Positions 51,091-58,308 of a stretch of DNA of 64,000 bases are shown in pieces. Each line of letters starts with the position of its first letter. Position 1 is the stretch's first letter. The notes under the pieces were generated by a model, which saw nothing but the letters and a program-made list of their open reading frames with translations, made no database searches and was not told where the DNA came from. The position numbers and the translations under genes are program-made. This stretch comes from Propionispora sp. 2/2-37 (lineage in GTDB: Bacteria; Bacillota; Negativicutes; Propionisporales; Propionisporaceae), in NCBI RefSeq assembly GCF_001298735.1, contig NZ_CYSP01000018.1, positions 17,296 through 81,295 of the forward strand. Reading direction: 5' to 3'.

Positions 51091-51157
51091 ATTGGGATAA
51101 AACCTGAACAAAACACCGGGACGATGGTTGTTGCAACCACTGTCCCGGTGTTTTTGC
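51091..51157. repeat. dispersed extragenic terminator repeat, copy 1
   Basis: CCTGAACAAAACACCGGGAC..., a hairpin of CACCGGGAC/GTCCCGGTG with an inner GGTTG/CAACC stem followed by TTTTTGCAG. A similar element lies at 61366-61429. Here it can end the minus-strand ferredoxin gene or the broken plus-strand esterase gene. Confidence 0.75.
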
Positions 51158-51205
51158 AGCTATAATAGTGCCTGTTTCGTCTTTTCAAAGTCTTCCCGGT
51201 TGATT

Positions 51206-51850
51206 TCACCTTCGGCTGTTAAATTGCAAGGCTTGCTTGGGACAACGCTCGACACAGCGATCACATTTCAGGCAATCGCTATGTTGAAAGCCCCCGGCGC
51301 TGCCCTTTGCCGCATAAGGCGCCAGTTGCATCGGGCAGGCTTTTGTACAAAGCTTGCAACCAACACAAGAATTTTCCACCGCTAATGGAAATGGCTTTTT
51401 TCGCCGACTAATCCAACTGGCCAGTGTCCCCATCGGGCAAAAAGAACACCAGGCCCGCTGGTGATAAACCAGCCCTAAAACAATACCCACTATCGTCGTA
51501 ATTAAAATGATCCACACAAACACCCTGCCCATGGCCGCCCAGTTTCCCCAGGCATAAACCATTTGCACTGTAAAGACGGAGATGATGAATAAAACCATAA
51601 ACGCGCGAAAGGCAGTATGGGAAAAGAACGCGGGAATTTTCCGCTTAGGCGATAGCTTTGCCAGAACATGATCATAGAAGCTGCCCCGCGGGCAGTAATT
51701 GCCGCACCAGTACCGCCCCCGAAACGGCGCAACAGCAACAGGCGCAATCATACATGTTAAGGCAATGATGCCGACCGCGGGATAAACTAGCCCGACAGAT
51801 AAAAATACTAATAAAATCCAAAATAAATAAGGCCGGAGGCGTTTACTCAT
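51206..51850 (-). CDS. NapH-like membrane 4Fe-4S protein
   Basis: 214 residues. Four to five membrane helices, two Cys-rich loops (CGNYCPRGS and CSFCPMG), then a two-cluster ferredoxin end with CVGCKLCTKACP and CLKCDRCVERCP. It is likely to pass electrons across or along the inner membrane, as NapH/YccM-type proteins do. No terminal reductase is adjacent; the partner is unknown. AAAGGGG site. Confidence 0.88.
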   Translation of the reverse strand: MSKRLRPYLFWILLVFLSVGLVYPAVGIIALTCMIAPVAVAPFRGRYWCGNYCPRGSFYDHVLAKLSPKRKIPAFFSHTAFRAFMVLFIISVFTVQMVYAWGNWAAMGRVFVWIILITTIVGIVLGLVYHQRAWCSFCPMGTLASWISRRKKPFPLAVENSCVGCKLCTKACPMQLAPYAAKGSAGGFQHSDCLKCDRCVERCPKQALQFNSRR

Positions 51851-51886
51851 GGCTGTTCCCCTTTCGTCATTTTCTGGATTGGTCCC

Positions 51887-52009
51887 CTATTTTTCTTTGT
51901 CGGCTATCACTGTATACATCTCGGCATTCACGGCCATCTGCTGAACATTGATAAATCCACACCGGCGCAATAAACCAGCCACATCTCCACTATCCACTCT
52001 GTGCTCCAA
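51887..52009 (-). pseudogene. C-terminal fragment of a SAM-dependent methyltransferase
   Basis: Minus strand, about 40 codons: GDVAGLLRRCGFINVQ then NAEMYTVIADKEK and TAG. This is the usual last strand pair of a class I methyltransferase. A stop codon limits the frame upstream and nothing of the catalytic core is left. It ends 37 bases upstream of the ferredoxin gene on the same strand. Confidence 0.65.
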
Positions 52010-52017
52010 TCAGCATA

Positions 52018-52130
52018 AACGAGAAAAAGCCTACTCTGAAAAAGAACTACGTCACTTCCATGCGGCCAACCCCTACCCGCAGGGGGGTGGTATCATTTAT
52101 TATAAATCACCTCATTTTAAAAAGCAATAA
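52018..52130 (+). pseudogene. possible gene fragment, unidentified
   Basis: An open stretch encoding KELRHFHAANPYPQGGGIIY and a short basic end before TAA. The composition is protein-like but the family is not recognised, and there is no start or ribosome site. It could be another C-terminal remnant in this rearranged zone, or chance. Confidence 0.3.
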
Positions 52131-52171
52131 GAAATATTGTATCAGAATATCCTCTCATTACTATGATCACA

Positions 52172-52921
52172 TTAGTGAGTAATCTCCTTTTTAAGTCTCC
52201 ACATTGCCAGGGCAAAGCTTCCACAACACATTACTGCAAATAGCGCAATGACAGGCAGAACATCCCAAAACAAGATCGTTTCTCCAAATATCAACCTGCG
52301 TAGAGCGTTGATAATATGTGTAAATGGATTGAGCATCAAGGCAATCTTCAATCCTCCAGACAAGCTTTCAAATGGAAAAAGAGCCGAACTCAAAAAGAAG
52401 ACGGGTAGTATGATCGCGTTCATTATTGTCTCGTAAATTATTTCATTTGGCAAAAAGAGACTAATGGAATAGGTAAGTCCTGACACGAAAAACGCTGTCA
52501 TAAAGATTAATAATATCATGAGCACGACCCCGGCAATACCCGACGCCACAGTCACCGAAAAAAAGAGGCTAACAGCGCATAAAATTGCTACCTCCAAAAA
52601 GGAAACAAGTATTGCTTCCAGCATTTGTCCTAACACGATAGAGCTTCTACTCACAGGGGCGATCAGTATTCTGTAAAAGCTGCCGTTGGATTTCATAATG
52701 AAATTAATCATACCTCCGCTACAACAGGCGGCAAGGGTAACGAGTACTATGATGCCGGGTAGAATAAAAGCAACGTAATTGCCGATTCCCATATTCTTCA
52801 TTGCCTGTCCGGCAACAGCGCTGTATAAAACAAGCCAAATAAGCGGTTGCAATATTGTAATTGCAATGGAAACAGGGTTTTGAAAACGCCACTTTATATT
52901 TCGCCACAAAATATTCAGCAC
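52172..52921 (-). CDS. ABC-2 type exporter permease
   Basis: 249 residues with six membrane helices and the ABC-2 pattern (NILWRNIKWRFQNPVSIAI start, YRILIAPVSRSSIVLGQ, FLPNEIIYETIMNAIILPVFFLSSALFP, LNPFTHIINALRR). It forms the membrane part of a drug or lipid-like exporter with the ATPase upstream. GTG at 52921, with GGGAG eight bases before, is the better start; the frame overlaps the ATPase gene. Confidence 0.9.
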   Translation of the reverse strand: MLNILWRNIKWRFQNPVSIAITILQPLIWLVLYSAVAGQAMKNMGIGNYVAFILPGIIVLVTLAACCSGGMINFIMKSNGSFYRILIAPVSRSSIVLGQMLEAILVSFLEVAILCAVSLFFSVTVASGIAGVVLMILLIFMTAFFVSGLTYSISLFLPNEIIYETIMNAIILPVFFLSSALFPFESLSGGLKIALMLNPFTHIINALRRLIFGETILFWDVLPVIALFAVMCCGSFALAMWRLKKEITH

Positions 52922-52923
52922 GT

Positions 52924-53877
52924 TCAATTCTCCCTTCTGTTTTCCTCAGAACCGGTTAATGTCAAAAAGACATCTTCCAGGCTGGGTTCTACAATTTCGA
53001 TTGCGTCAAACTCTACCTGCTGATCCAAAAGCCACTTGTTTACAGCTGTAAAAGCTGTTCTGCTGTCATTTACGCCTGCAAAAGCAGCATTATCCCGCAC
53101 ACTGGTAAACTTAACAAGTCCGGTGTTGTCAAGGGCATCTTTGTATTTTCTTGCTTCTTCGACACTGGGAAATGCGATGCGAAGCATATTTTGCCTAGTG
53201 TAACTGCGTAAACTGCCGGGAGTCCCCTGGGCTAATTCTTTTCCGTCTTTCATGATGCAAATGGTATCGCTCAGTTGGTCCGCTTCCTCAAGATAATGGG
53301 TTGTCAGAAAAATAGTTGTTTCATATTCATCCCGAATTTTTTGAATAATTTTCCACATAGTATGTCGGGACTGAACATCCATACCTACTGTGGGTTCATC
53401 CAAAAACAAAATTTTAGGGGAAGAAACCATATTCATAGCAATATCCAGCCGGCGCTTCACTCCGCCCGAATAAGATGCCGTTGGGTACTTCACATATCCG
53501 GAAAGGTCAAAAGTTTCAATCAAAGCGGCTATTCGTTTTTTGGCTATTTGTGCATCTACTTTGTACAACCTACTTTGAAACAGCATATTTTCCATAAGCG
53601 TCAAGTGTGCATCAATGGATATATGTTGGGAAACACAAGCAATCTGTGTGCGGATCCAGGAAGGATCTTTGTATAGATCTCTTCCCAGCATAGTTACATT
53701 GCCAGATGTAGGTTTGTAATATGTCGTCAGAATATTAATTAAAGAAGACTTTCCCGCACCGTTCGGGCCCAGCAAAGAAAAAATCTCTCCCCTATTTACT
53801 TTAAGATTTAAATTGTCTAAAGCTCTGATGCCATTGTTATACTGTTTAACCAATTTTTCAATTTCAATTGCCAGCAT
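52924..53877 (-). CDS. ABC exporter ATPase, DrrA-like
   Basis: 317 residues. Walker A GPNGAGKSSL, signature YSGGVKRRLD, Walker B ILFLDEPTVGMD and the H loop LTTHYLEEADQ are intact; the C-terminal 80 residues are the extension found in the daunorubicin-resistance subfamily. Pairs with the downstream permease. ATG preceded by GAGGGG, one base after the stop of a 26-residue frame, so translation is probably coupled to it. Confidence 0.94.
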   Translation of the reverse strand: MLAIEIEKLVKQYNNGIRALDNLNLKVNRGEIFSLLGPNGAGKSSLINILTTYYKPTSGNVTMLGRDLYKDPSWIRTQIACVSQHISIDAHLTLMENMLFQSRLYKVDAQIAKKRIAALIETFDLSGYVKYPTASYSGGVKRRLDIAMNMVSSPKILFLDEPTVGMDVQSRHTMWKIIQKIRDEYETTIFLTTHYLEEADQLSDTICIMKDGKELAQGTPGSLRSYTRQNMLRIAFPSVEEARKYKDALDNTGLVKFTSVRDNAAFAGVNDSRTAFTAVNKWLLDQQVEFDAIEIVEPSLEDVFLTLTGSEENRREN

Positions 53878-53878
53878 T

Positions 53879-53959
53879 CTAGCACCCCTCTTTTAGCGGG
53901 AACTGGATTTCTGTAATATACTTATTGGGATTGCCTTTTATTTCAAACGTATAATTCAT
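53879..53959 (-). CDS. 26-residue open frame between the regulator and the exporter
   Basis: ATG at 53959 with a GAGGGGG ribosome site seven bases upstream; product MNYTFEIKGNPNKYITEIQF followed by PLKEGC. The IKGNPxKYxTEIQFPL pattern resembles the last strand of GyrI-like effector domains, so it may be a detached tail of a second regulator copy that is still translated. It sits between the AraC/GyrI gene and the ABC ATPase and abuts the latter's start. Confidence 0.5.
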   Translation of the reverse strand: MNYTFEIKGNPNKYITEIQFPLKEGC

Positions 53960-53980
53960 TTTTCCCCCTCTATAACTGTA

Positions 53981-54841
53981 TTATTTTGCTTTCTTAACTG
54001 CAATCCAAACTTCGGAATGTCCGCTTCTTACATTTAGATCGTTTATAGGATAAACTTCTATATCCGGCAATTGAGCATATTCATAGCCAGAAAATGGAAG
54101 CCATTCTGTAAGAAATCGTTTAAATATTGTTTGAATGGATTCTTGAAAGTGTCCATCACCCTCAAAAATGACCCATGTAGCTGCTGGAATTTCATATGCC
54201 TGTAAATTCTCTGGAACAGCTTTATCGGTTGAAGCTGCAATGTAGTAATAAATTTCCTCTGGATTTTGATATACGGTAACACCTAAAATACCTTGCGGTT
54301 GTTTGTTTGCTAATTTGCAAATTTCTGAAACTACGTTGCTTTTGAGAGTTCTATCCCAGAACTTAGGAGCAATTTCAAAGTTTTGTTCTTGATCCTCTTG
54401 CAATTCAACTCTGACTCCAACAATTCTAATAGGGTCTTTTGTTTCAACTCGATACCTCATACTTTCACCTCCAGTGACTTTAATAGAGAAACTAAGGCGT
54501 GGATAAGCGTTTAATATTGTCCCCTCTATCCGTGCAACAATTGGGGCGACACCATGGACAGCTTGAAATGCACGATTAAATGATGTTGGTGAAGCATAAC
54601 CGTACTTTGAGCCAATATCCATAATCTTAGCTTTGCTTATTTGTAACTCATAAGCAGCTTTTGTCATTCTCCTGCGACGAATATAATCTGATAAAGGAAT
54701 ACCGGCTACATAAGAAAACATTCGTTGAAAATAATAAGTTGAACAACAGGCGATTTTAGCAGCCTCATCATAAGAAATATCACCTGTTAAATTGCTTTCT
54801 ATATAATCAATCGCTCGGCTTAGTTGCTTTAACCACTCCAC
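53981..54841 (-). CDS. AraC family regulator with GyrI-like effector domain
   Basis: 286 residues. Two N-terminal helix-turn-helix motifs (ISYDEAAKIACCSTYYFQRMF and KIMDIGSKYGYASPTSFNRAFQAVHG) followed by a GyrI-like ligand domain (about 120-286). This order, as in Rob/TipA-like and BltR-type regulators, senses hydrophobic drugs and controls exporters. Position just upstream of an ABC exporter on the same strand suggests that it activates it. Start GTG with AAGGAGGTGA. Confidence 0.9.
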   Translation of the reverse strand: MEWLKQLSRAIDYIESNLTGDISYDEAAKIACCSTYYFQRMFSYVAGIPLSDYIRRRRMTKAAYELQISKAKIMDIGSKYGYASPTSFNRAFQAVHGVAPIVARIEGTILNAYPRLSFSIKVTGGESMRYRVETKDPIRIVGVRVELQEDQEQNFEIAPKFWDRTLKSNVVSEICKLANKQPQGILGVTVYQNPEEIYYYIAASTDKAVPENLQAYEIPAATWVIFEGDGHFQESIQTIFKRFLTEWLPFSGYEYAQLPDIEVYPINDLNVRSGHSEVWIAVKKAK

Positions 54842-54865
54842 ACCATCACCTCCTTGCGATAAAGT

Positions 54866-54979
54866 TTAGCACAATAAAAAATACATATCTTCTCTTTTGG
54901 TGTCCAGTTTTGTAAATTCTACTGGAATGGGTTTACGTTGATGACGCGGGCATTTCTTTTCTTGACATTCACCGCACAG
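54866..54979 (-). pseudogene. Cys-rich protein fragment, unidentified
   Basis: Minus strand, about 37 codons beginning near LCGECQEKKCPRHQRKPIPV and ending DMYFLLC. The CxxCxxxxC pattern suggests a metal site. No start codon with a ribosome site is seen and it overlaps a plus-strand promoter. It could be the end of a gene lost in the rearranged zone. Confidence 0.3.
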
Positions 54980-55010
54980 TATTATATTAATTATGAAATA
55001 TATTTCATAA
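54963..55010 (+). promoter_or_regulatory. promoter and 20-bp palindromic operator
   Basis: TTGACA (54963-54968), 17-bp spacer, TATTAA (54986-54991) form a promoter. TTATGAAATATATTTCATAA (54991-55010) is a perfect palindrome that covers the expected start of transcription. It drives the decayed Fe-S gene set and the intact TSCPD gene. Confidence 0.65.
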
Positions 55011-55033
55011 AATGATCCCAAAGGAGGTCTCCC

Positions 55034-55153
55034 CTGTATTCTGAAAAGGTAATTAAGCATTTCCTGTCGTCCCAAAACGCCTGGTATATGCCAGATGCGA
55101 AAGCCACTCTGAATACCTTACGCCCGTATATCAACAAAAATACGGTTGCATAA
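55034..55153 (+). pseudogene. N-terminal fragment of a NifU-like Fe-S scaffold protein
   Basis: A strong AAAGGAGG site precedes CTG where ATG is expected, then LYSEKVIKHFLSSQNAWYMPDA, much like the MYSEKVxxHFxxPxNxGxxPDA opening of IscU/NifU scaffolds. The frame then loses similarity and stops after 39 codons; none of the three scaffold cysteines is left. Confidence 0.6.
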
Positions 55154-55169
55154 AGAAAATACCAGGCAT

Positions 55170-55370
55170 ATGATAAGTTGGTGCCATAGCCAAAACATTC
55201 CTGCCTTCGGACAAATCTCTTACAGCGATGCCTTTCGCAAGGCTATACAATCGGATAAGACCGTATTGAAACTAACGGAAAATCATGTTAACGAGGAGCT
55301 GCAAACACACTGGCAAGCCCTTGCCAGCCATTTAAACAATCAGGACGGAAATAACTTTCCGGCGGAATGA
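55170..55370 (+). pseudogene. C-terminal fragment of a MinD/ParA-type ATPase
   Basis: 66 codons: CHSQNIPAFGQISYSDAFRK and a helical end. The QNIPAFGQISYSDAF pattern matches the end of ferredoxin-containing MinD-superfamily ATPases (C-x-x-x-x-IPVLGxIPYDxxF). Walker motifs and Fe-S cysteines are missing. No ribosome site. Confidence 0.55.
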
Positions 55371-55408
55371 AGGCTATTTCACTAATTACATATTTAAAGG
55401 AGTCCAGG

Positions 55409-55657
55409 ATGATGACCAAATATATCCCGCGCGGCGTGTGCTGCAAGGAGATTCACTTTGACATCGAAAACGGCCTTGTGAAAAATGTAAAATTTATTGG
55501 CGGTTGCCGGGGAAATCTAAATGCCATCAGTAAGTTAATCGAAGGAATGCCGGTGGAAGAAGTCATTGCCAAATTCAAAGGTAACCTCTGCCGCAATCAG
55601 ACCTCTTGTACCGACCAACTGGCACGGGCATTGGAACGGATTGCCGGAAAAGATTAA
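55409..55657 (+). CDS. TSCPD domain protein
   Basis: 82 residues, complete. The five cysteines (GVCCKEI, GGCRGN, NLCRNQTSC) and the TSCTDQLARAL end are those of the small four-Cys TSCPD family. The function is unknown; the fold occurs at the end of some ribonucleotide reductases. ATG follows AAAGGAG. It is the only intact gene in a row of remnants and shares their promoter. Confidence 0.85.
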   Translation: MMTKYIPRGVCCKEIHFDIENGLVKNVKFIGGCRGNLNAISKLIEGMPVEEVIAKFKGNLCRNQTSCTDQLARALERIAGKD

Positions 55658-55709
55658 CCTGATAGTTAATATGAATTGCCATTCCTTTAGCCGGAGGAAA
55701 ACTTTATAC

Positions 55710-55796
55710 TTGCACGGCGAACTTGTCGACTCCGGCAACGCCTGCGACCATGACCATGACGATCACGGCCATGGTCATGGCTGCGGCGGGCACTAA
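55710..55796 (+). pseudogene. His-rich C-terminal tail of a NifX/NifB-like protein
   Basis: 28 codons from TTG: HGELVDSGNACDHDHDDHGH and a GHGCGGH end, the metal-binding tail seen on NifX-like (dinitrogenase iron-molybdenum cofactor type) proteins after their YLxGEL helix. The body of the gene is missing. GGAGG lies 12 bases upstream of the TTG, so translation as a tiny metal-binding peptide cannot be ruled out. Confidence 0.5.
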
Positions 55797-55807
55797 ATAA
55801 AATCAAT

Positions 55808-55850
55808 AAGGCGCATCGGAAATGACTTTATATCATCCTGGATGCGCCTT
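55808..55850. terminator. hairpin at the end of the remnant cluster
   Basis: AAGGCGCATC / GATGCGCCTT, 10-bp stem with a 23-nt loop, between converging units; weak T runs. Confidence 0.55.
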
Positions 55851-55928
55851 CCCCATTCATGCAATGCAAACAATCCACAAAATAAAGAGGATGCTAGTAT
55901 AACACTTTTATTACATCAGCTTGTCCCT

Positions 55929-57614
55929 TTAGCCTTTTTCATACGAAAATGGCCAGGCTACAACGCCGCCTTCCATAACCTTAACATTTTCAAAGCCTGC
56001 ACCTTCCAAAATTCCTTCTGCCTCATAGCCCCGCAGACTGATTTTGCAAAACGCCACAATTTCATCGTCTTTGTTCAATTCCGCCAGCCGGCTGCGCAGT
56101 TGCCCTAGCGGGATATATTTGATATTCGGGCAGTCAGCCAGACGGATTTGCTTGCATTCGTCCGGAGTACGCACATCGAGGAAAATCGTTTGTTCCGCTG
56201 TCATTTTCTCCTTAGCCGCCAGAGAAGAAATACCTTTTAGCTTGCCGGCCAGTTTATTCATGACCGCATTGGCCGCTACCGCTACATTGTCAATCGGCGA
56301 GTTATAAGGCGGCGCATAGGATAGATCGATAGCAAACAAATCATCAATAGTCCCGCCGAGGGTCAGCACTGCCGCCACCACATCCACGCGTTTGGCTACT
56401 TCGCCTTCGCCGACGGCCTGAATTCCAAGAACTTTACCGGTTTTAGCCTCGGCAATTAGCTTTATAGTGATCAGTTTAGCGCCGGGCATATAGTGGGGCT
56501 TATCCGGACCGGCAACCATGGCGGTAATATACTCATAACCGAGTTGCTTGGCATCCCGTTCGCTCAGCCCGGTCTTTCCCACCGTAAGATCGTGTAATTT
56601 CACAACCACCGTATTGAGTGTCCCTCTAAATTTGACATGCCCGCCGCACAGATTTTCGCCGATGACCCGGCCGTGCTTATTGGCCGTAGATCCCATAGGG
56701 GCAAACACTTTTTGTCCCGAGATTATATTGATGTTTTCCACACAGTCGCCGCCTGCAAAAATATCCGGATCGCTGGTACGCATTTCGTCATCCACCACAA
56801 TAGCTCCGGTTGCACCGATCGCCAGGCCTGCCGCCTTAGCCAGTTCTGCATTGGGGCGCGCTCCCATTGCCAGTACAACAAGATCGGCAGGAATCATGTG
56901 TTTATCCGTCGCAACCCCAGTTACGTTCGTCTCGCCAATAAACCGTTCGACTTTTTCGCCGGTCAACAGCTTGATTCCTTTTTCTGCCGCATACTTGGCG
57001 GCTATTCCCGCTATTTCCGGGTCAAGAAAGGCAGGGAATAGCTGTTCCTTCATTTCTACTACAGTCACTTCCAGTTGCCTTTTCGTCAACGCCTCGGCCA
57101 TTTCCATCCCTACCAGGCCTGCTCCGATGATTACGGCATGCTTGAACGTTCCCTTTCCGAGTCCCTGCTGTATGGCTCTCGCATCATCAGGGTGCCAAAG
57201 CGTATAAATATTTCCCAGTTCCACTCCCGTTAGCGGCGGTTTGATGGCCGAAGCCCCTGTGGCGATCACCAATTGATCATACGGTATGCTATCGGTTTCG
57301 CCGGTGGCAAGCTTTTTCACTTTTACTGTTTTAGCTTGCCGGTCAATTGCAGTGGCTTCCGTTTGAGTCAATACCACAATGTCCTTCACATTTTTAAAGT
57401 ATCCAGGGCTGCGCACAATTCCCACCGGCGTCTTCATTAAATCTTCAATGTCATGCACGTCGCCGCTTACGTAATAGGGCATGCCGCAGGCACCGTAAGA
57501 AATGATTTCGCCTCTTTCCAGCACGGTAATGCCAGCCTCAGGGTCGCACCTGCGCGCCTTTGCGGCAGCTTTCAACCCGGCTGCCACACCACCAATCACC
57601 ACGATTTTTTTCAC
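55929..57614 (-). CDS. CoA-disulfide reductase-like flavoprotein with rhodanese domain
   Basis: 561 residues. FAD motif IGGVAAGLKAA at the start, active-site Cys in SYGACGMPYY (about residue 43, as in CoA-disulfide reductases), NAD motif IIGAGLVGMEMAE, second FAD motif FAGGDC, dimerisation domain, and a C-terminal rhodanese (about 465-561) with its own Cys in FCKISLRGY. Such fusions reduce CoA persulfides, polysulfides or NADH-dependent S0. GTG at 57614 with GGGAGGG is the start. The CstR-like regulator just upstream on the same strand supports a role in persulfide handling. Confidence 0.9.
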   Translation of the reverse strand: MKKIVVIGGVAAGLKAAAKARRCDPEAGITVLERGEIISYGACGMPYYVSGDVHDIEDLMKTPVGIVRSPGYFKNVKDIVVLTQTEATAIDRQAKTVKVKKLATGETDSIPYDQLVIATGASAIKPPLTGVELGNIYTLWHPDDARAIQQGLGKGTFKHAVIIGAGLVGMEMAEALTKRQLEVTVVEMKEQLFPAFLDPEIAGIAAKYAAEKGIKLLTGEKVERFIGETNVTGVATDKHMIPADLVVLAMGARPNAELAKAAGLAIGATGAIVVDDEMRTSDPDIFAGGDCVENINIISGQKVFAPMGSTANKHGRVIGENLCGGHVKFRGTLNTVVVKLHDLTVGKTGLSERDAKQLGYEYITAMVAGPDKPHYMPGAKLITIKLIAEAKTGKVLGIQAVGEGEVAKRVDVVAAVLTLGGTIDDLFAIDLSYAPPYNSPIDNVAVAANAVMNKLAGKLKGISSLAAKEKMTAEQTIFLDVRTPDECKQIRLADCPNIKYIPLGQLRSRLAELNKDDEIVAFCKISLRGYEAEGILEGAGFENVKVMEGGVVAWPFSYEKG

Positions 57615-57663
57615 AATGATCCCTCCCGAATGATTACTAAAATTATTCACTTAAAAACTAAAG

Positions 57664-57945
57664 TTAGCTTGACTTTCTTACCATGCTAAGCATCATTTTA
57701 GTTAAATTCTCAATTCGCTGACGCACTTTGTCATCGGCGATTCGGGCTTCTTCCAGACATGCCTCTGTATAATTTTCAAGAATATGAGCACTTAGTTTGC
57801 TCACTGCGCCCGTGATAGCGCTTAATTGGAGAAGAATCTCCTCACAATTTTTGTTTTCATCCACCATTCTCTCAATACCGGCAACATGCCCCTTGATCGT
57901 ACCTAAACGTTGCCGCACACTTTTCTTTAACTCTTCATTCGTCAT
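57664..57945 (-). CDS. CsoR/RcnR-family repressor, CstR-like
   Basis: 93 residues, all-alpha. The family core VRQRLGTIKGHVAGIERMVDE, the first Cys in NKNCEEIL and the second in YTEACLEE are present. At the position of the copper-ligand His of CsoR (four residues before the second Cys) there is Tyr, so copper binding is unlikely and the two-Cys persulfide-sensing type (CstR) fits better. It heads the unit with the CoA-disulfide reductase-rhodanese gene. ATG 57945 follows GGAGGTGGG. Confidence 0.85.
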   Translation of the reverse strand: MTNEELKKSVRQRLGTIKGHVAGIERMVDENKNCEEILLQLSAITGAVSKLSAHILENYTEACLEEARIADDKVRQRIENLTKMMLSMVRKSS

Positions 57946-57962
57946 AAATCCCACCTCCATAC

Positions 57963-58020
57963 CCCTCCCATAAGGGGGAGGGTTTATTATTAATATAACC
58001 CAGTACCTGCCTAAAATCAA
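57963..58020 (-). promoter_or_regulatory. promoter and operator of the CstR-like repressor
   Basis: Minus strand: TTGATT (58020-58015), 17-bp spacer, TATATT (57997-57992). Just downstream, CCCTCCC (57963-57969) and GGGAGGG (57976-57982) form a G/C inverted repeat like CsoR-family operators, placed over the start of transcription; autorepression is likely. Confidence 0.7.
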
Positions 58021-58099
58021 TCCCCGCCATAAAATAAACTTTACTAATTTCTCTAAAGCCCTTTTGTTATGTTGAACTGTATTAAAAACAAGAAGCTTA

Positions 58100-58150
58100 G
58101 GGTAAGAGAAAAAGGATATTACTGTTAGTAGTATCCTTTTTCTCTTACCC
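58100..58150. repeat. long perfect inverted repeat
   Basis: A 19-bp perfect inverted repeat beginning GGGTAAGAGAAAAAGG with a 13-nt loop. It lies downstream of mtlA and the fossil SIS segment and upstream of the repressor promoter. Purine-rich arm and lack of an outside T run make it an unusual terminator. Confidence 0.65.
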
Positions 58151-58170
58151 TATTCCGTTATGTTCACATA

Positions 58171-58236
58171 CTATAGATTGTTCCTTTCGTTTTCCCCAAG
58201 CATCGCCCGAATGCTATCTGAGGTAGCCGTTTTCGC
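58171..58236 (-). pseudogene. fossil 3' end of a second SIS-isomerase gene
   Basis: The 66 bases match, with a few changes and indels, the 3' end of the intact SIS gene (63381-63445), including the shared ATTGTTCCTTTCGTTTTC. Frame is broken by indels. It lies downstream of mtlA in the same direction. Confidence 0.7.
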
Positions 58237-58308
58237 TTAGAATCGTATTCATGGTCCTTTTTGCTTACATGACTAAAAATGTATGATTTTAAGAGACCTC
58301 TCTTTACC

